Shown here one piece after another: positions 41,615 to 52,431 of a DNA stretch of 64,000 nt (its first letter is position 1; each line of letters starts with the position of its first letter). The position numbers and the translations under genes were made by a program. The DNA is taken from positions 327,468 through 391,467 of the forward strand of contig NZ_ML636837.1 of assembly GCF_006475605.1 (NCBI RefSeq), given 5' to 3'. Below the pieces are notes generated by a model. That model searched no databases. It saw nothing but the letters and a program-made list of their open reading frames with translations, and was not told the origin of the DNA. Source of the stretch: Asticcacaulis tiandongensis. GTDB lineage: Bacteria > Pseudomonadota > Alphaproteobacteria > Caulobacterales > Caulobacteraceae.

Positions 41615-41631
41615 GTTAAAACCTCCTCAAA

Positions 41632-42636
41632 TCAGCCCCAAAGGCCGATAATCTTTTTCACATCCTGCACCACAGGCGCCGCCGCCGCACGGGCTTTTTC
41701 GGCACCGATCTTCAGTACACGGTCAATTTCCGTTGGCTCATTCAATAAACCGCGCAGGCGCTCGGACACAGGGGACATCTTGTCCACCACGACATCCGCC
41801 AAAGCCGGTTTGAACGCGCCAAAGCCCTTGCCGCCAAAATCATTCAAAACGTCCTGAACCGACACACCGGCCAGCGCCGCATAGATGCCGACAAGGTTCT
41901 TAGCTTCAGGGCGGTCATCCAGACCCTCAGGCGCTTCGGGCAGCACCTCAGCATCGGACTTCGCCTTCTTGATCTTTGAGGCAATGGTGTCCGCCGTATC
42001 GGTCAGGTTGATGCGTGAATTGTCCGACGGGTCAGACTTCGACATCTTGGCCAGCCCGTCACGCAGGGACATGATCCGCGCCCCCGGCCCCTGATAAAGG
42101 GTTTCCGGCAGGGGGAAGTAATCGGTCTTATAGTCGTGATTGAACTTCTTGGCGACGTCACGCGTCAGCTCAAGGTGCTGGCGCTGATCCTCACCAACCG
42201 GCACGTGGGTGGCCTTATAAAGCAGGATATCCGCCGCCTGTAACACCGGATAGGTATAGAGACCAATCGAGGCGCGTTCCTTGTCCTTACCGGCCTTGTC
42301 CTTGAACTGGGTCATGCGATCAAGCCAGCCCAGACGCGCGACGCAGTTAAACAACCACCCAAGTTCCGTATGCTCCGGCACCGAAGACTGGGCAAAGATC
42401 ACCGACTGTTCAGGCGTGACCCCCGCCGCCAGATAGCAGGCGGCAATCTCACGTGTCTGGGACAACAGATTGGCCGGATCCTGCCAGACCGTAATGGCAT
42501 GCAGATCGGCGATCATATAGAAACGCTCAGCATCAAGGGCCTGCATGTCGGTGAACTTTTTCAAAGCACCGAGATAGTTCCCCAAATGCAGTGAACCCGA
42601 AGCCTGAATACCGGACAGAATACGCATAGTCGTCAT
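41632..42636 (-). CDS. trpS: Tryptophanyl-tRNA synthetase
   Basis: 334 residues, class Ic synthetase that charges tRNA(Trp). The HIGH-type motif is HLGNY (17-21) in SGIQASGSLHLGNYLGAL, and KMSKS lies at about 197-201 in LAKMSKSDPSD. The start is 10 nt from murJ, so it is likely in the murJ-trpS operon read leftward. Confidence 0.97.
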   Translation of the reverse strand: MTTMRILSGIQASGSLHLGNYLGALKKFTDMQALDAERFYMIADLHAITVWQDPANLLSQTREIAACYLAAGVTPEQSVIFAQSSVPEHTELGWLFNCVARLGWLDRMTQFKDKAGKDKERASIGLYTYPVLQAADILLYKATHVPVGEDQRQHLELTRDVAKKFNHDYKTDYFPLPETLYQGPGARIMSLRDGLAKMSKSDPSDNSRINLTDTADTIASKIKKAKSDAEVLPEAPEGLDDRPEAKNLVGIYAALAGVSVQDVLNDFGGKGFGAFKPALADVVVDKMSPVSERLRGLLNEPTEIDRVLKIGAEKARAAAAPVVQDVKKIIGLWG

Positions 42637-42646
42637 TGTTCGTGCC

Positions 42647-44203
42647 TTAACCGCGCTTCAGGGCGCGTTTGATATCGGCGGGCCTGACCGCCCGCGTAAG
42701 AAACAGAAAGCCGATATAAAGCAACAGACCGGCAAAACAAACCATAACCACGGCGAATTCCTTGCTGGAGAACAAAAGTCCCTCCACCACCGGCCGATAA
42801 AATGACGCCAGACCACAAAATCCGGTCATCAGCAAACCACAAAACATCACCTTGGACAGGCCCGCCCATGAATTACGCCCCAACGTCCACACCTTGCGCC
42901 GCGCCAGCGTAAAGACCATCAGCAATACATTGACCCACGCTGCCGCAGACGTGCCAATCGCCAGCCCCGCCACTCCGATAATCGGAAACAGGGTCAGGCC
43001 GAACCCGAGATTGACCACCACCGACACCATGGCAAATTTCATCGGCCCGAACGTATCCTTGCGGGCAAAAAAGGCCGGTGTAAGGACGCGCGACAGCACA
43101 AAGGCCGGTACGCCCCATCCGTAATGCAACAAGGCACTGCCGGTCATTTGCGCGTCATATGGCAGAAATTCGCCGCGTGTGAACAGGCCATCAATCAGGA
43201 ATACCGGCATGGCAATAATCGCCGCCGCCGCAGGCAGAGTGAGGGCCATAGACAAAACAATGGCCTCGTCCATCACCTTTTGCGAGGCCTCATGATCACC
43301 GGCCTGAACCGTGCGCGACAGGGTCGGCAGAAGCGCTACCCCAATCGCTACCCCCACAAGGCCCAATGGCAACTGATAAAGCCGGTCAGCGACCGTCAGC
43401 CACATGCGCGCCCCGTCAATGGCCGAAGACAGCCATTGAGAAACGAAAATATTGATCTGGGTCGCCGCCGCCGCCAATGCGCCGGGAATGGCGAGAAGCA
43501 AAAGATTACGAATTTCCGGCGACAGGGTCGGCATAACAAAACCAATCTTTGCCCCTGTCTTGCGTACCCCCCAGACCAGCAAAGCCACCTGCGCCAGACC
43601 GGCCAGAAGCACAGCAAATGATGCCGCATAGGCCGCCGCCGCGGGGTCCTTCTGCGGCCAGACAAAAAACAGCACGAACAGATTGAGCACTGTCGGGGCC
43701 AAAGCCGACAACACATAACGATCACGCGCATTCAGCACGCCTGACAAAAGCGCCACAATGCTCATGCACGGCAGGTAAGGCATGGTGATCTGCGTCAGGC
43801 GCACCGCCAGTTGCATTTTTTCGGGGTCTTCGCGATAGCCTGACGAAAACACATCCATAATTTGCGGCATGAAAATCTGCATCACCACCGTCAGTATGAT
43901 GGTCGCAAGCGCCAGCGTCGCCATGGCGCTACGTGCCAGCTTATCCGCAGCTTCGGGACCGTCGCGCTCCAGCACACTCGAATAGGCGGGCACAAAGGCG
44001 GCGGTAAAGGCGCCCTCAGCAAAGATACGGCGAAACAGATTGGGGAACGCCTGCGCGGTCGCATAGGCATCGGCCATGATATTGCCTGACGCCCCAAGCG
44101 CAGCGGTGACCACCAGATTCTGCACGAACCCCAGACAACGGCTGATCAGGGTTACGCCGCTGAAGATCATCGATGAACGGACAAGGCCGCTGGATTTCGA
44201 CAC
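42647..44203 (-). CDS. murJ: Lipid II flippase MurJ
   Basis: 518 residues starting at a GTG with GGAG 7 nt upstream; a longer frame would add 20 unconserved residues. About 14 membrane segments of the MVF/MurJ type begin with LVRSSMIFSGVTLISRCLGFVQN, with conserved Arg in the first helices and GASGNIMADAYATAQAFPNLFRRIFAEGAFTAAFVP. It flips lipid II to the periplasm for peptidoglycan synthesis. It lies between glnD and trpS in one transcription direction. Confidence 0.95.
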   Translation of the reverse strand: MSKSSGLVRSSMIFSGVTLISRCLGFVQNLVVTAALGASGNIMADAYATAQAFPNLFRRIFAEGAFTAAFVPAYSSVLERDGPEAADKLARSAMATLALATIILTVVMQIFMPQIMDVFSSGYREDPEKMQLAVRLTQITMPYLPCMSIVALLSGVLNARDRYVLSALAPTVLNLFVLFFVWPQKDPAAAAYAASFAVLLAGLAQVALLVWGVRKTGAKIGFVMPTLSPEIRNLLLLAIPGALAAAATQINIFVSQWLSSAIDGARMWLTVADRLYQLPLGLVGVAIGVALLPTLSRTVQAGDHEASQKVMDEAIVLSMALTLPAAAAIIAMPVFLIDGLFTRGEFLPYDAQMTGSALLHYGWGVPAFVLSRVLTPAFFARKDTFGPMKFAMVSVVVNLGFGLTLFPIIGVAGLAIGTSAAAWVNVLLMVFTLARRKVWTLGRNSWAGLSKVMFCGLLMTGFCGLASFYRPVVEGLLFSSKEFAVVMVCFAGLLLYIGFLFLTRAVRPADIKRALKRG

Positions 44204-44273
44204 GCCGAAACTCCGCTGAGAACAATCCTGTTGGCCTTTAGTCCCCGCTGGCCGTATTGGCAAGCATCACGGA

Positions 44274-47144
44274 CTATCGCGCCAGTGAGGCCCGCGCCTG
44301 CGCCCGCCCCTTTTTACCCGGGATCACCGGCTGATCCAGCACCTCGATCAGCGCCTTATGCAACTTGTCCATCTGCGCCCGCGTCAGTTGCGCCTTCGAG
44401 AAATGATCAACCACATAAAAGGCATCGACCGCGCGTTCGCCATAACAGTCAATGTGCGCCGAGGATATATCGACCTTGTGCCGGTTCAGCACCTGCGCCA
44501 GATCGGCCAGAAGCCCTGGACGGTCACGGCCGGACACCTCGATGATCGTCGCCTGTTTGCTTGACTCATTATCAAACACCACCGTCGGCGCGATGCTGAA
44601 AACAGCTGCCTTGGTGCTTAAGGTCGATTTATGCACCACCGGCGCGGCGACATCGCCCAAAGCCGCCTTTTCCAGCAGATTTTCCACCTGACGCAAGGTG
44701 GCCGGATCATCATAGCCTAAGGGCTTGCCTTCGGTATTTTGTACATAAAAGACGTCAAGCGCCTGACCGTCAGTCGAGGTAAAGACCTGTGCCCCTACCA
44801 CGTTCGCTCCGATATTGGTGAAACACCGCGCCAGATCGGCAAACAAACCGGCGCGGTCAGCCACACAGATACAAAAGGCGGCGGCATTACGTTGCGTATC
44901 AATGCGCCCGCGTGCCGAAGGATCGGACTGGAAGGTGCTCCAGGCCTGCTGAGCATGTTGTTTGATTTCCTCAGGACTGAAGGCAAAGAGATAGGAATCT
45001 TCCATGGTCTCAAGCCATGCCTTCATATCTGGACTGTTTTCCCCCAAAGCGGCCCGCATGTCACGCGCCCGATTGCGCTTGTGTTCGCGCACCTGTGTCA
45101 GGGCGTCGGAGCCTGAGCCACGCCCGCCACGGAACGCCGCTTCGGTCGCCGCCAGAAGCTCACGCATCAACTGCCCCTTCCAGCCGTTCCAGATGCCCGG
45201 CCCGACCGCGCGGATATCGGCGACAGTCAGAACCAGCAGAAGCCGGAGACGTTCGGGGGTTTCGACAATGCGCGCAAAGGCGGCAATCGTATCAGGGTCA
45301 GAGACATCGCGTTTTTGCGCATAATCAGACAGCACCAGATGGTGACGCACCAGCCAGGCCACCTGATCAATCTGCCAGTCCTTAAGCCCCAACCGCGCAC
45401 AGGCCCGCCGCGCCGCAATCTCGCCGCCGATTTCCTGACCTTCGGGCGCGCCCTTACCGGTGTCATGCAGCAACATGGCCAGATAGAGCGTTTCCTTGTC
45501 CGCCAGTTGCGGCATCAGCGATGAGGCAAGCGGATGATCTTCCTTATAACGCCCCGTCTCGATGTCACGAATAATGCCTATGGCCCTGAGCGTATGCTCA
45601 TCGACCGTATAGGTGTGGTACATATTGAACTGGGTCTGGGCGACGATATGGCCATATTCAGGAATATAGCGCCCCAGCAGACCCGTCTCGGTCATCAGAG
45701 ACAAGGTGCGATAGGGGTTCTTGCCACGCACCAGAATATCGAGAAATACCTCCGCCGCCTCAGGATCACGCCGCAGGTCTGGCGTAATCAGCTTGAGGTT
45801 ACGCGTAATGGCCGTAAAGGCGTCGGGATGCAGATCAAGCTCAAGCCGGTCAGCCATACGAAACAGCTTGAGCATAGCAATGGGTGCCTTGGTAAACACC
45901 TCGGCATTTTGCACGCTCAACCGCCCGGCATTCATCACAAAGCCCGGATGCTCAGGCTTGTTGAAAACCAGCATGCTGGACTGAACCATCTGCGTCAGAC
46001 GCGTCAGGGGCTTGGCCTTCTGGCTCTCAAGTGTGGCACAGAAAATGCGCGTCAGTGCGCCCACTTCCTTCGCCACAATGAAATAGCGGTGCATGAAGCG
46101 TTCGACCGCCGGTTCACCGTTGCGACTGACATAGCCCATGCGCTGGGCGATTTCCGGTTGCAGATCAAAACTTAGACGCTCCTCGCCCCGACCGGCGGTC
46201 ATGTGCAGCAAAAACCGCACCTTCCACAGAAAATCAAAGGCCTGCGTAAAGGTCTGGCGCTCACGGTCGGTCAGCACGCCCTCAAGTGTACCCCATTCAT
46301 CCGACACCGCCGGACGCGGACGCGGTTCGCGCAACAGAGGCGCAGGCATGGCACGCGCCATATATTTGGCCATCCAGAACAGCGACTGGAGGTCGCGAAG
46401 CCCCCCCTTGCCCTCCTTGATGTTCGGCTCAACCACATATCGCGACGTGCCTGAGCGCGCATGACGACCATCGCGCTCATCAAGCTTGGCAGTAACAAAT
46501 TCATAGGTTCCCTGACGAATGACCTCAGAATTCAGTCGACTGGTCAGGTTTTGCGCCAGTTCCTTATCCCCTGCCAGATAGCGATATTCCAGAAGGGCGG
46601 TCATGACCGTATGATCGGTGCGGGCAATCTTGACGGTCTCTTCAACCGTGCGCGACGCATGTCCAACCTTAAGGCCCAGATCCCACAGGCTATAGAGAAT
46701 GAATTCGATCACACTTTCGGAGTGCGAGGTTTCCTTCCAGGCCCGCACAAACAACAGATCAAGATCAGAATAGGGGGCCAGTTCCCCCCGCCCATACCCT
46801 CCGACCGCCAGAAGCGACAAACGCTCCCCTTCGGTCGGATTACGCGCCCGGTAAACATGGGTCAGGGTAAAGTCCCACAAGGCCCCGACAATCTCATCGG
46901 CCAGCGCCGACAGAGCAATCGCACTGCTCAGGCCGCCCTTCTGATCGTCTATGCGCGCTAATATATGCGCCTTGCCCTGATCCCACTCAGCCTTAAGAAT
47001 ACTGACCGCCTTACGGCGCAGATCGGACACATCACCGCTTGAGTCCTCATAGGCCGCCGTCAATCGCTCACGCAGGGCCTTGCCATCGACAGGATAAGCC
47101 GGTTTCGGATTAGATGTCATCGATGGAGAGGGGACTTCAACCAT
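44274..47144 (-). CDS. glnD: Bifunctional PII uridylyltransferase/uridylyl-removing enzyme GlnD
   Basis: 956 residues. The nucleotidyltransferase domain has GGYGRGELAPYSDLDLLF (115-132). The HD hydrolase domain has LLHDTGKGAPEG (about 560). Two ACT domains at the C-terminus sense glutamine (AAFCICVADRAGLFADLARCF and IIEVSGRDRPGLLADLAQVL). It modifies PII to report nitrogen status. The start codon overlaps the mutS stop by 1 nt (TAATG). Confidence 0.96.
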   Translation of the reverse strand: MVEVPSPSMTSNPKPAYPVDGKALRERLTAAYEDSSGDVSDLRRKAVSILKAEWDQGKAHILARIDDQKGGLSSAIALSALADEIVGALWDFTLTHVYRARNPTEGERLSLLAVGGYGRGELAPYSDLDLLFVRAWKETSHSESVIEFILYSLWDLGLKVGHASRTVEETVKIARTDHTVMTALLEYRYLAGDKELAQNLTSRLNSEVIRQGTYEFVTAKLDERDGRHARSGTSRYVVEPNIKEGKGGLRDLQSLFWMAKYMARAMPAPLLREPRPRPAVSDEWGTLEGVLTDRERQTFTQAFDFLWKVRFLLHMTAGRGEERLSFDLQPEIAQRMGYVSRNGEPAVERFMHRYFIVAKEVGALTRIFCATLESQKAKPLTRLTQMVQSSMLVFNKPEHPGFVMNAGRLSVQNAEVFTKAPIAMLKLFRMADRLELDLHPDAFTAITRNLKLITPDLRRDPEAAEVFLDILVRGKNPYRTLSLMTETGLLGRYIPEYGHIVAQTQFNMYHTYTVDEHTLRAIGIIRDIETGRYKEDHPLASSLMPQLADKETLYLAMLLHDTGKGAPEGQEIGGEIAARRACARLGLKDWQIDQVAWLVRHHLVLSDYAQKRDVSDPDTIAAFARIVETPERLRLLLVLTVADIRAVGPGIWNGWKGQLMRELLAATEAAFRGGRGSGSDALTQVREHKRNRARDMRAALGENSPDMKAWLETMEDSYLFAFSPEEIKQHAQQAWSTFQSDPSARGRIDTQRNAAAFCICVADRAGLFADLARCFTNIGANVVGAQVFTSTDGQALDVFYVQNTEGKPLGYDDPATLRQVENLLEKAALGDVAAPVVHKSTLSTKAAVFSIAPTVVFDNESSKQATIIEVSGRDRPGLLADLAQVLNRHKVDISSAHIDCYGERAVDAFYVVDHFSKAQLTRAQMDKLHKALIEVLDQPVIPGKKGRAQARASLAR

Positions 47145-49861
47145 TACTCTACTAAACCCCGCAGGCGGTATATCAGCTCTAATGCCTCTTTCGGACTGAG
47201 ATTGTCAGGATCAAGGCCTTTCAGTTCCTTTTCAACGACGCTATCCGTTTTAACAGGAACAGCTGCCACCTGTGCCTCAACCGTCGCAAACAGCGGCAGG
47301 TCATCAAGCTTTAACTGGGAAGACCGGTCTGTCTCAAGGCGTTCCAATATGTCCTTCGCCCGCGCCACCACGACCGCAGGCATACCCGCCAGACGCGCCA
47401 CCTGCACCCCATAGGAGCGATCCGCCGCCCCGCGACGCGCTTCGTGCAGGAAGATCAGATCACCATTCCATTCGCGTGCAGTCATGGAAATATTATGGGT
47501 ATGGGCCAAAAGCGTCTCAAGCTGCGCCAGTTCGTGATAGTGGGTGGCGAACAGGCTGCGCGCCCTGATGCGTTCATGCAGATTTTCCGCACAGGCCCAG
47601 GCAATCGCCAAACCGTCAAAGGTCGCCGTGCCACGCCCGATTTCATCCAGAATAACAAACGAGCGCTCGGTCGCCTGAGACAGGATAGCGGCGGTTTCGA
47701 CCATCTCCATCATGAAGGTTGAGCGCCCCTGCGCCAGGTCATCCCCTGCGCCCACACGGCTGAACAGGCGGTCCACTACCCCCAGCTTCAGGGATTGTGC
47801 CGGTACATAAAGGCCTGCCTGCGCCATGATGACCAATAAGGCGTTCTGACGCAGGAAGGTCGATTTACCGGCCATGTTCGGCCCGGTCACCAATGTCAGA
47901 CGCGGCCCGCCCTTACCTGAGGCATCCAGCACACAGTCATTGGGCGTAAACGGTTTCCCCTCGGCCCGCAGGGCATTGACCACCACAGGGTGGCGCGCGC
48001 CACAGGCTTCAAACAGCAAACTATGGTCGATGACCGGACGCGCGGCTTCAAAATCTTCGGCCCATTCGGCATTCGCGGCGGCCACATCCAGCGCACAAAA
48101 GGCGTCAAAGGCCGCCTGCAACGGATGGGCCAGTTGCCGCACCTCTTCGCGCAGATCCTCGAATATCGCCAGTTCCAGCGTCAGGGCGTCCGATGCCGCC
48201 CGCTGAATTCGTGCATCCAGATCAATCAGTTCAGTCGTCGCGTAACGCACCTGATTGGCCAGAGTCTGGCGATGGATGAACTGATGGGCATTAGGCAGGG
48301 CCGGAATCGCCTCAGCCTGTTTGGCTGTAAATTCAATGAAATAGCCCAGAACGGCATTATATTTGATCTTGAGCGGGATATCGGTTTCGCTTTGCAGCCG
48401 TGCCTCAAGGCGCAAAATCACCTGCCGGGAATCGTTCCTCAGATTGATGGCTTCATTAAGATTTGAATTATAGTCAGGCCGGATAAAACCACCATCACGC
48501 GGCAGAAGCGGCGGCTCATCAACCAAAGCCCGCTCAAGACGATAGAGCAAATCTGCCACCGCCGGAACCGGCGTTAAGGCCGCAATATCGGCGGCAATAT
48601 CTTCGGGAAAACGCGGATTTAGGGGGTCAGCATGGCCTTCGGCATGCAGCAGATGCACCACCGCCTCGGCCACCGCCAGCGCATCCTTTATCACCTTAAG
48701 GTCACGTGGCCCGCCACGCCCCAGCCCCAGACGCGACAGGGCGCGCGCCATATCGCTCATGCCCTTGAGGGTCTGACGCAGCTCCTGACGCAGTGATCGC
48801 CGCTCAATGAACCATGCCACGGCATCAAGGCGCTGATTAATCGAAGCCGGATCATTGAGGGGCCGCGACAAACGCGACAACAAAAGCCGCGATCCTCCTG
48901 CCGTAATGGTGCGATCCAGCGCCGCCATCAGCGTACCTTCACGGCCGCCGCGCTGGTTACGGTCAATCTCAAGACTTGAGCGCGTCGACGGATCAATGGC
49001 CAGAAAGGCCATGGCCGCCGTTTTACGCGGCGCCTTAAGTACCGGCGTCTTACCGGCCTGAGTGAGATCAATATAGGCCGCCACCAATCCCATGGCGGAA
49101 ACCTCAGCCGGACTGAACTGGCCAAACCCGTCTAACGTCTCAACGCCATATAACCGCTTAAGTCGCCCCTCTCCCGCCGCCGGATCGACCAGTGACGCCG
49201 ATTGCGGCTGAATAACCCCACCATAGGCTTTAAGCAGGCCGTAAACCTGCTCATCCCCCAATAATCTGTCGGCCACCAGACTCTCCGAAGGCCTAAGCGC
49301 CGATAGCTGCGCGCCCAAAGTATCAGGGGTGACCTCAAGACATTCAAATTCACCGGTCGAAAGCTCAAGCGAGGCCAGCGCCATGACACCTGCGCGCAAC
49401 GACAGGGCCACCAGCCGATTAGCGCCACGATCCTCAAGCAGCGTATCTTCCGTGAGTGTACCGGGCGTCATGATGCGCACCACGCCGCGCTTAACCACCG
49501 ATTTTGACCCACGTTTCTTGGCTTCGGACGGGTCCTCAAGCTGATCACATACCGCGACCCGGAATCCCGCCCGTATCAGCTTGGCAATATAGGCGTCCGC
49601 CGCATGGGCGGGCACACCGGCCATAGGGATATCTTCGCCCTGATGCTTGCCGCGCTTGGTCAGGGCCAGAGACAGGGCCTCAGCCGCCTTTACGGCATCG
49701 TCAAAGAAAACCTCATAGAAATCCCCCATACGGAAAAACAGTATGGCATCGGGCTGGGCTGCCTTGATTTGCAGGTACTGCGCCATAACCGGCGTCGCCC
49801 CTTCAAGGTTCAGTTCAACGGAGGATTTTGATTCGGTGAGAGGAGAAACGGGCGCATTCAT
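47144..49861 (-). CDS. mutS: DNA mismatch repair protein MutS
   Basis: 905 residues from the ATG at 49861; a TTG two codons upstream is possible. The mismatch-binding domain has FFRMGDFYEVFFDDA (Phe-x-Glu wedge in FYE). The ATPase has GPNMAGKSTFLRQNA (about 660), then FVILDEIGRGTATFDG and FATHYHEL. It recognises mismatches and recruits MutL. It heads the mutS-glnD-murJ-trpS cluster. Confidence 0.98.
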   Translation of the reverse strand: MNAPVSPLTESKSSVELNLEGATPVMAQYLQIKAAQPDAILFFRMGDFYEVFFDDAVKAAEALSLALTKRGKHQGEDIPMAGVPAHAADAYIAKLIRAGFRVAVCDQLEDPSEAKKRGSKSVVKRGVVRIMTPGTLTEDTLLEDRGANRLVALSLRAGVMALASLELSTGEFECLEVTPDTLGAQLSALRPSESLVADRLLGDEQVYGLLKAYGGVIQPQSASLVDPAAGEGRLKRLYGVETLDGFGQFSPAEVSAMGLVAAYIDLTQAGKTPVLKAPRKTAAMAFLAIDPSTRSSLEIDRNQRGGREGTLMAALDRTITAGGSRLLLSRLSRPLNDPASINQRLDAVAWFIERRSLRQELRQTLKGMSDMARALSRLGLGRGGPRDLKVIKDALAVAEAVVHLLHAEGHADPLNPRFPEDIAADIAALTPVPAVADLLYRLERALVDEPPLLPRDGGFIRPDYNSNLNEAINLRNDSRQVILRLEARLQSETDIPLKIKYNAVLGYFIEFTAKQAEAIPALPNAHQFIHRQTLANQVRYATTELIDLDARIQRAASDALTLELAIFEDLREEVRQLAHPLQAAFDAFCALDVAAANAEWAEDFEAARPVIDHSLLFEACGARHPVVVNALRAEGKPFTPNDCVLDASGKGGPRLTLVTGPNMAGKSTFLRQNALLVIMAQAGLYVPAQSLKLGVVDRLFSRVGAGDDLAQGRSTFMMEMVETAAILSQATERSFVILDEIGRGTATFDGLAIAWACAENLHERIRARSLFATHYHELAQLETLLAHTHNISMTAREWNGDLIFLHEARRGAADRSYGVQVARLAGMPAVVVARAKDILERLETDRSSQLKLDDLPLFATVEAQVAAVPVKTDSVVEKELKGLDPDNLSPKEALELIYRLRGLVE

Positions 49862-50113
49862 AGGCAACAGGTTAATGATTGTTGCAAACTCTGCCTACCT
49901 CAAATTAATCACTTAATCGGCGATCCGGCGACTAATTTAATGGTAGCGCTAACATTGGTGTGTTATGGGTGTAACCCGATGTGAAGACTATTCCAAAGAA
50001 AGCCATGGCTGGAAGCTTTTTATCTGTTTACCTTGAAACCCTATTGCCATAGGGCACAAACTGGGATCAAAATCCCATATTGTCTGACAAAATAAAATAC
50101 TACGGGACCCCTG

Positions 50114-52393
50114 ATGCCGATTGACAGAACAACCGTCAGCGACGAGGAAGCGCTTAATTTTCACCAATATCCGACGCCCGGAAAAATCGGTCTCCTGCCG
50201 ACAAAGAATATGGCGACGCAGCGCGATCTGGCGCTGGCCTATTCCCCGGGCGTGGCCGCACCGGTTCGGGCCATAGCCGCTGACCCTGACACGGCCTATG
50301 ACTACACCTCCAAGGGCAATACGGTCGCGGTCATTTCCAACGGCACCGCCATTCTCGGGCTCGGTAATCTGGGAGCGCTGGCTTCCAAACCGGTCATGGA
50401 AGGCAAGGCGGTCCTGTTCAAACGTTTTGCCGATATCGACAGCTTTGATATCGAGGTAGCAACACAGGACCCCGACGAATTTATTACGGTGGTTAAAAAC
50501 ATCACCGGTGCTTTCGGCGGCGTGAATCTTGAAGACATCAAATCTCCTGAGTGCTTTATTATTGAATCCGCTCTTCAGGACATGGCTGATATTCCCGTGT
50601 TCCACGATGATCAGCATGGCACCGCTATTATCGCCGCCGCCGGTCTGATCAATGCCCTGAAAATCACGGGCAAAAAGATCGAGGACGTCAAGTTCGTCCT
50701 GTGTGGTGCCGGTGCAGCAGGCCTATCGACCCTAAGCCTTGTCAAAAGCATGGGCGTCAAACCGGAAAATACGACGGTCGTAGATATTCATGGCGTCGTC
50801 TATCGCGGTCGCGCCGAAGACATGGATCAGTGGAAAGCCGTCCATGCCACCGATACGGATAAACGCACTCTGGCCGAAGCCATGGATGGTGCCGACGTCG
50901 TGCTTGGTCTGTCAGCCAAGGGCGTTATCACCCCAGAGATGGTCGCCAGCATGGCCCCCAATCCGATCATCTTTGCCATGGCCAATCCCGATCCGGAAAT
51001 CACACCCGAAGACGTAGCAAAGGTGCGCAGCGATGCCATCGTCGCCACGGGTCGTTCCGACTATCCCAATCAGGCCAACAATGTGCTGGGCTTCCCCTAT
51101 ATCTTCCGGGGCGCACTCGATGTCCGTGCCCGCCGCGTCAATGACGAAATGAAGATCGCCGCCGCCCGCGCTCTGGCCGAACTGGCACGCGAAGACGTGC
51201 CTGATGAGGTCGCCGCCGCCTATCAGGGCCGCCGCCTTAAGTTTGGCCCCGACTATATTATTCCAACCCCGTTTGATCCGCGTCTGATCTGGTATATCCC
51301 GCCGTTTGTCGCTCAGGCGGCGATGGATTCCGGTGTCGCCCGCCGCCCGATCGAGGACATGGAAGCCTATCGTAAGACGCTTGAAAAGCGCCTCGACCCT
51401 TCCGCTGGATTTTTGCAAAATATCACCGCTGCCGTGCGCTCACGTCCGCACAAACGCATCGTCTTTGCCGAAGGTGAAGACATCTCGGTCATTCGCGCCG
51501 CCCATGCCTTCAAGCAGCAGGAGCTGGGTATCCCCATTCTGTGCGGACGTGAAAATCTGGTTGAAGCCAATATGCGCGCCGCAGGTCTCGATCCGGCCGA
51601 GGAAGGCATCGAGATCGTCAATGCCCGTCTCAGCCACCGTAATTCGGCCTATAGCCAGCTTCTGTATAACCGCCTGCAACGCAAGGGTTTCCTCAAGCGC
51701 GACGTCGACCGCCTGATCAATCAGGATCGCAACTCGTTTGCCGCCGCCATGGTGCTTTCCGGCCATGCGGATGGCATGGTCACCGGCGTCACCCGTTCCT
51801 TCGATCAGGCCTTTGACGAGGTTCTGCGCGTTGTCGATCCGGCCCCCGGCGGGCGTGTCATGGGTATGTCCATCGTACTGGCACGTGGTAAGACGGTCTT
51901 TATCGCCGATACCACCGTCGCGGTCCTGCCGTCGCCGGTCGATCTGGCGGAAATCGCCATCGAAGCCGCCATGGCTGTGCGCCGTATGGGCCACACCCCG
52001 CGCGTCGCCTTCATGAGTTACTCGACCTTTGGCAATCCGGCGGGTGAACGTGGCGAACGCGTCGCCGAAGCCGTCAAGGTTCTGGAGCAACGCGGCGTAG
52101 ACTTCGAATTTGAAGGCGAAATGCCCCCCGATGTGGCGCTTAATCCTGATCAATGGGCCAACTATCCGTTCCAGCGCCTGACCGCACCGGCCAATGTGCT
52201 GATCATGCCAGCCATCCATTCGGCCTCAATTGGTACCAAGCTGATCGAAGCTCTGGGCGGTGCCACCGTGGTTGGGCCGCTGCTGCTCGGTCTGTCCAAG
52301 CCGGTGCAGATTTGTCAGTTGTCGGATAATGTCTCAAAGATTCTGACCATGGCCACCTTCGCGGCCTATGACATCCGCGCCAACGGATACTGA
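50114..52393 (+). CDS. maeB: NADP-dependent malic enzyme with phosphotransacetylase-like domain
   Basis: 759 residues. The N-terminal malic enzyme domain (about 1-430) contains YSPGVAAPVRAIA, a catalytic YDYTSKGNTVAVISNGTA, HDDQHGTA with metal ligands, and the NAD(P) motif VLCGAGAAGLSTL. The C-terminal domain (about 435-759) is phosphotransacetylase-like (KRIVFAEGEDISVIRAA...) but non-catalytic in related enzymes, where it mediates acetyl-CoA control. It converts malate to pyruvate and CO2. It is divergent from mutS across 246 bp holding no other clear element. Confidence 0.95.
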   Translation: MPIDRTTVSDEEALNFHQYPTPGKIGLLPTKNMATQRDLALAYSPGVAAPVRAIAADPDTAYDYTSKGNTVAVISNGTAILGLGNLGALASKPVMEGKAVLFKRFADIDSFDIEVATQDPDEFITVVKNITGAFGGVNLEDIKSPECFIIESALQDMADIPVFHDDQHGTAIIAAAGLINALKITGKKIEDVKFVLCGAGAAGLSTLSLVKSMGVKPENTTVVDIHGVVYRGRAEDMDQWKAVHATDTDKRTLAEAMDGADVVLGLSAKGVITPEMVASMAPNPIIFAMANPDPEITPEDVAKVRSDAIVATGRSDYPNQANNVLGFPYIFRGALDVRARRVNDEMKIAAARALAELAREDVPDEVAAAYQGRRLKFGPDYIIPTPFDPRLIWYIPPFVAQAAMDSGVARRPIEDMEAYRKTLEKRLDPSAGFLQNITAAVRSRPHKRIVFAEGEDISVIRAAHAFKQQELGIPILCGRENLVEANMRAAGLDPAEEGIEIVNARLSHRNSAYSQLLYNRLQRKGFLKRDVDRLINQDRNSFAAAMVLSGHADGMVTGVTRSFDQAFDEVLRVVDPAPGGRVMGMSIVLARGKTVFIADTTVAVLPSPVDLAEIAIEAAMAVRRMGHTPRVAFMSYSTFGNPAGERGERVAEAVKVLEQRGVDFEFEGEMPPDVALNPDQWANYPFQRLTAPANVLIMPAIHSASIGTKLIEALGGATVVGPLLLGLSKPVQICQLSDNVSKILTMATFAAYDIRANGY

Positions 52394-52395
52394 TT

Positions 52396-52428
52396 AAAAA
52401 GGCGCCTGAAGATAATCAGGCGCCTTTT
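52396..52428. terminator. Bidirectional intrinsic terminator
   Basis: GGCGCCTGA/TCAGGCGCC perfect 9-bp stem with a 6-nt loop, with five A on the left and TTTTGTTT on the right. It terminates both maeB and the minus-strand ampG-like gene. Confidence 0.9.
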
Positions 52429-52431
52429 GTT

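Noticed and set aside
49868-50113. Possible CtrA sites between mutS and maeB
   Set aside because: Several TTAA tetramers occur, but none at 7-nt spacing (the closest pair is 4 nt apart).
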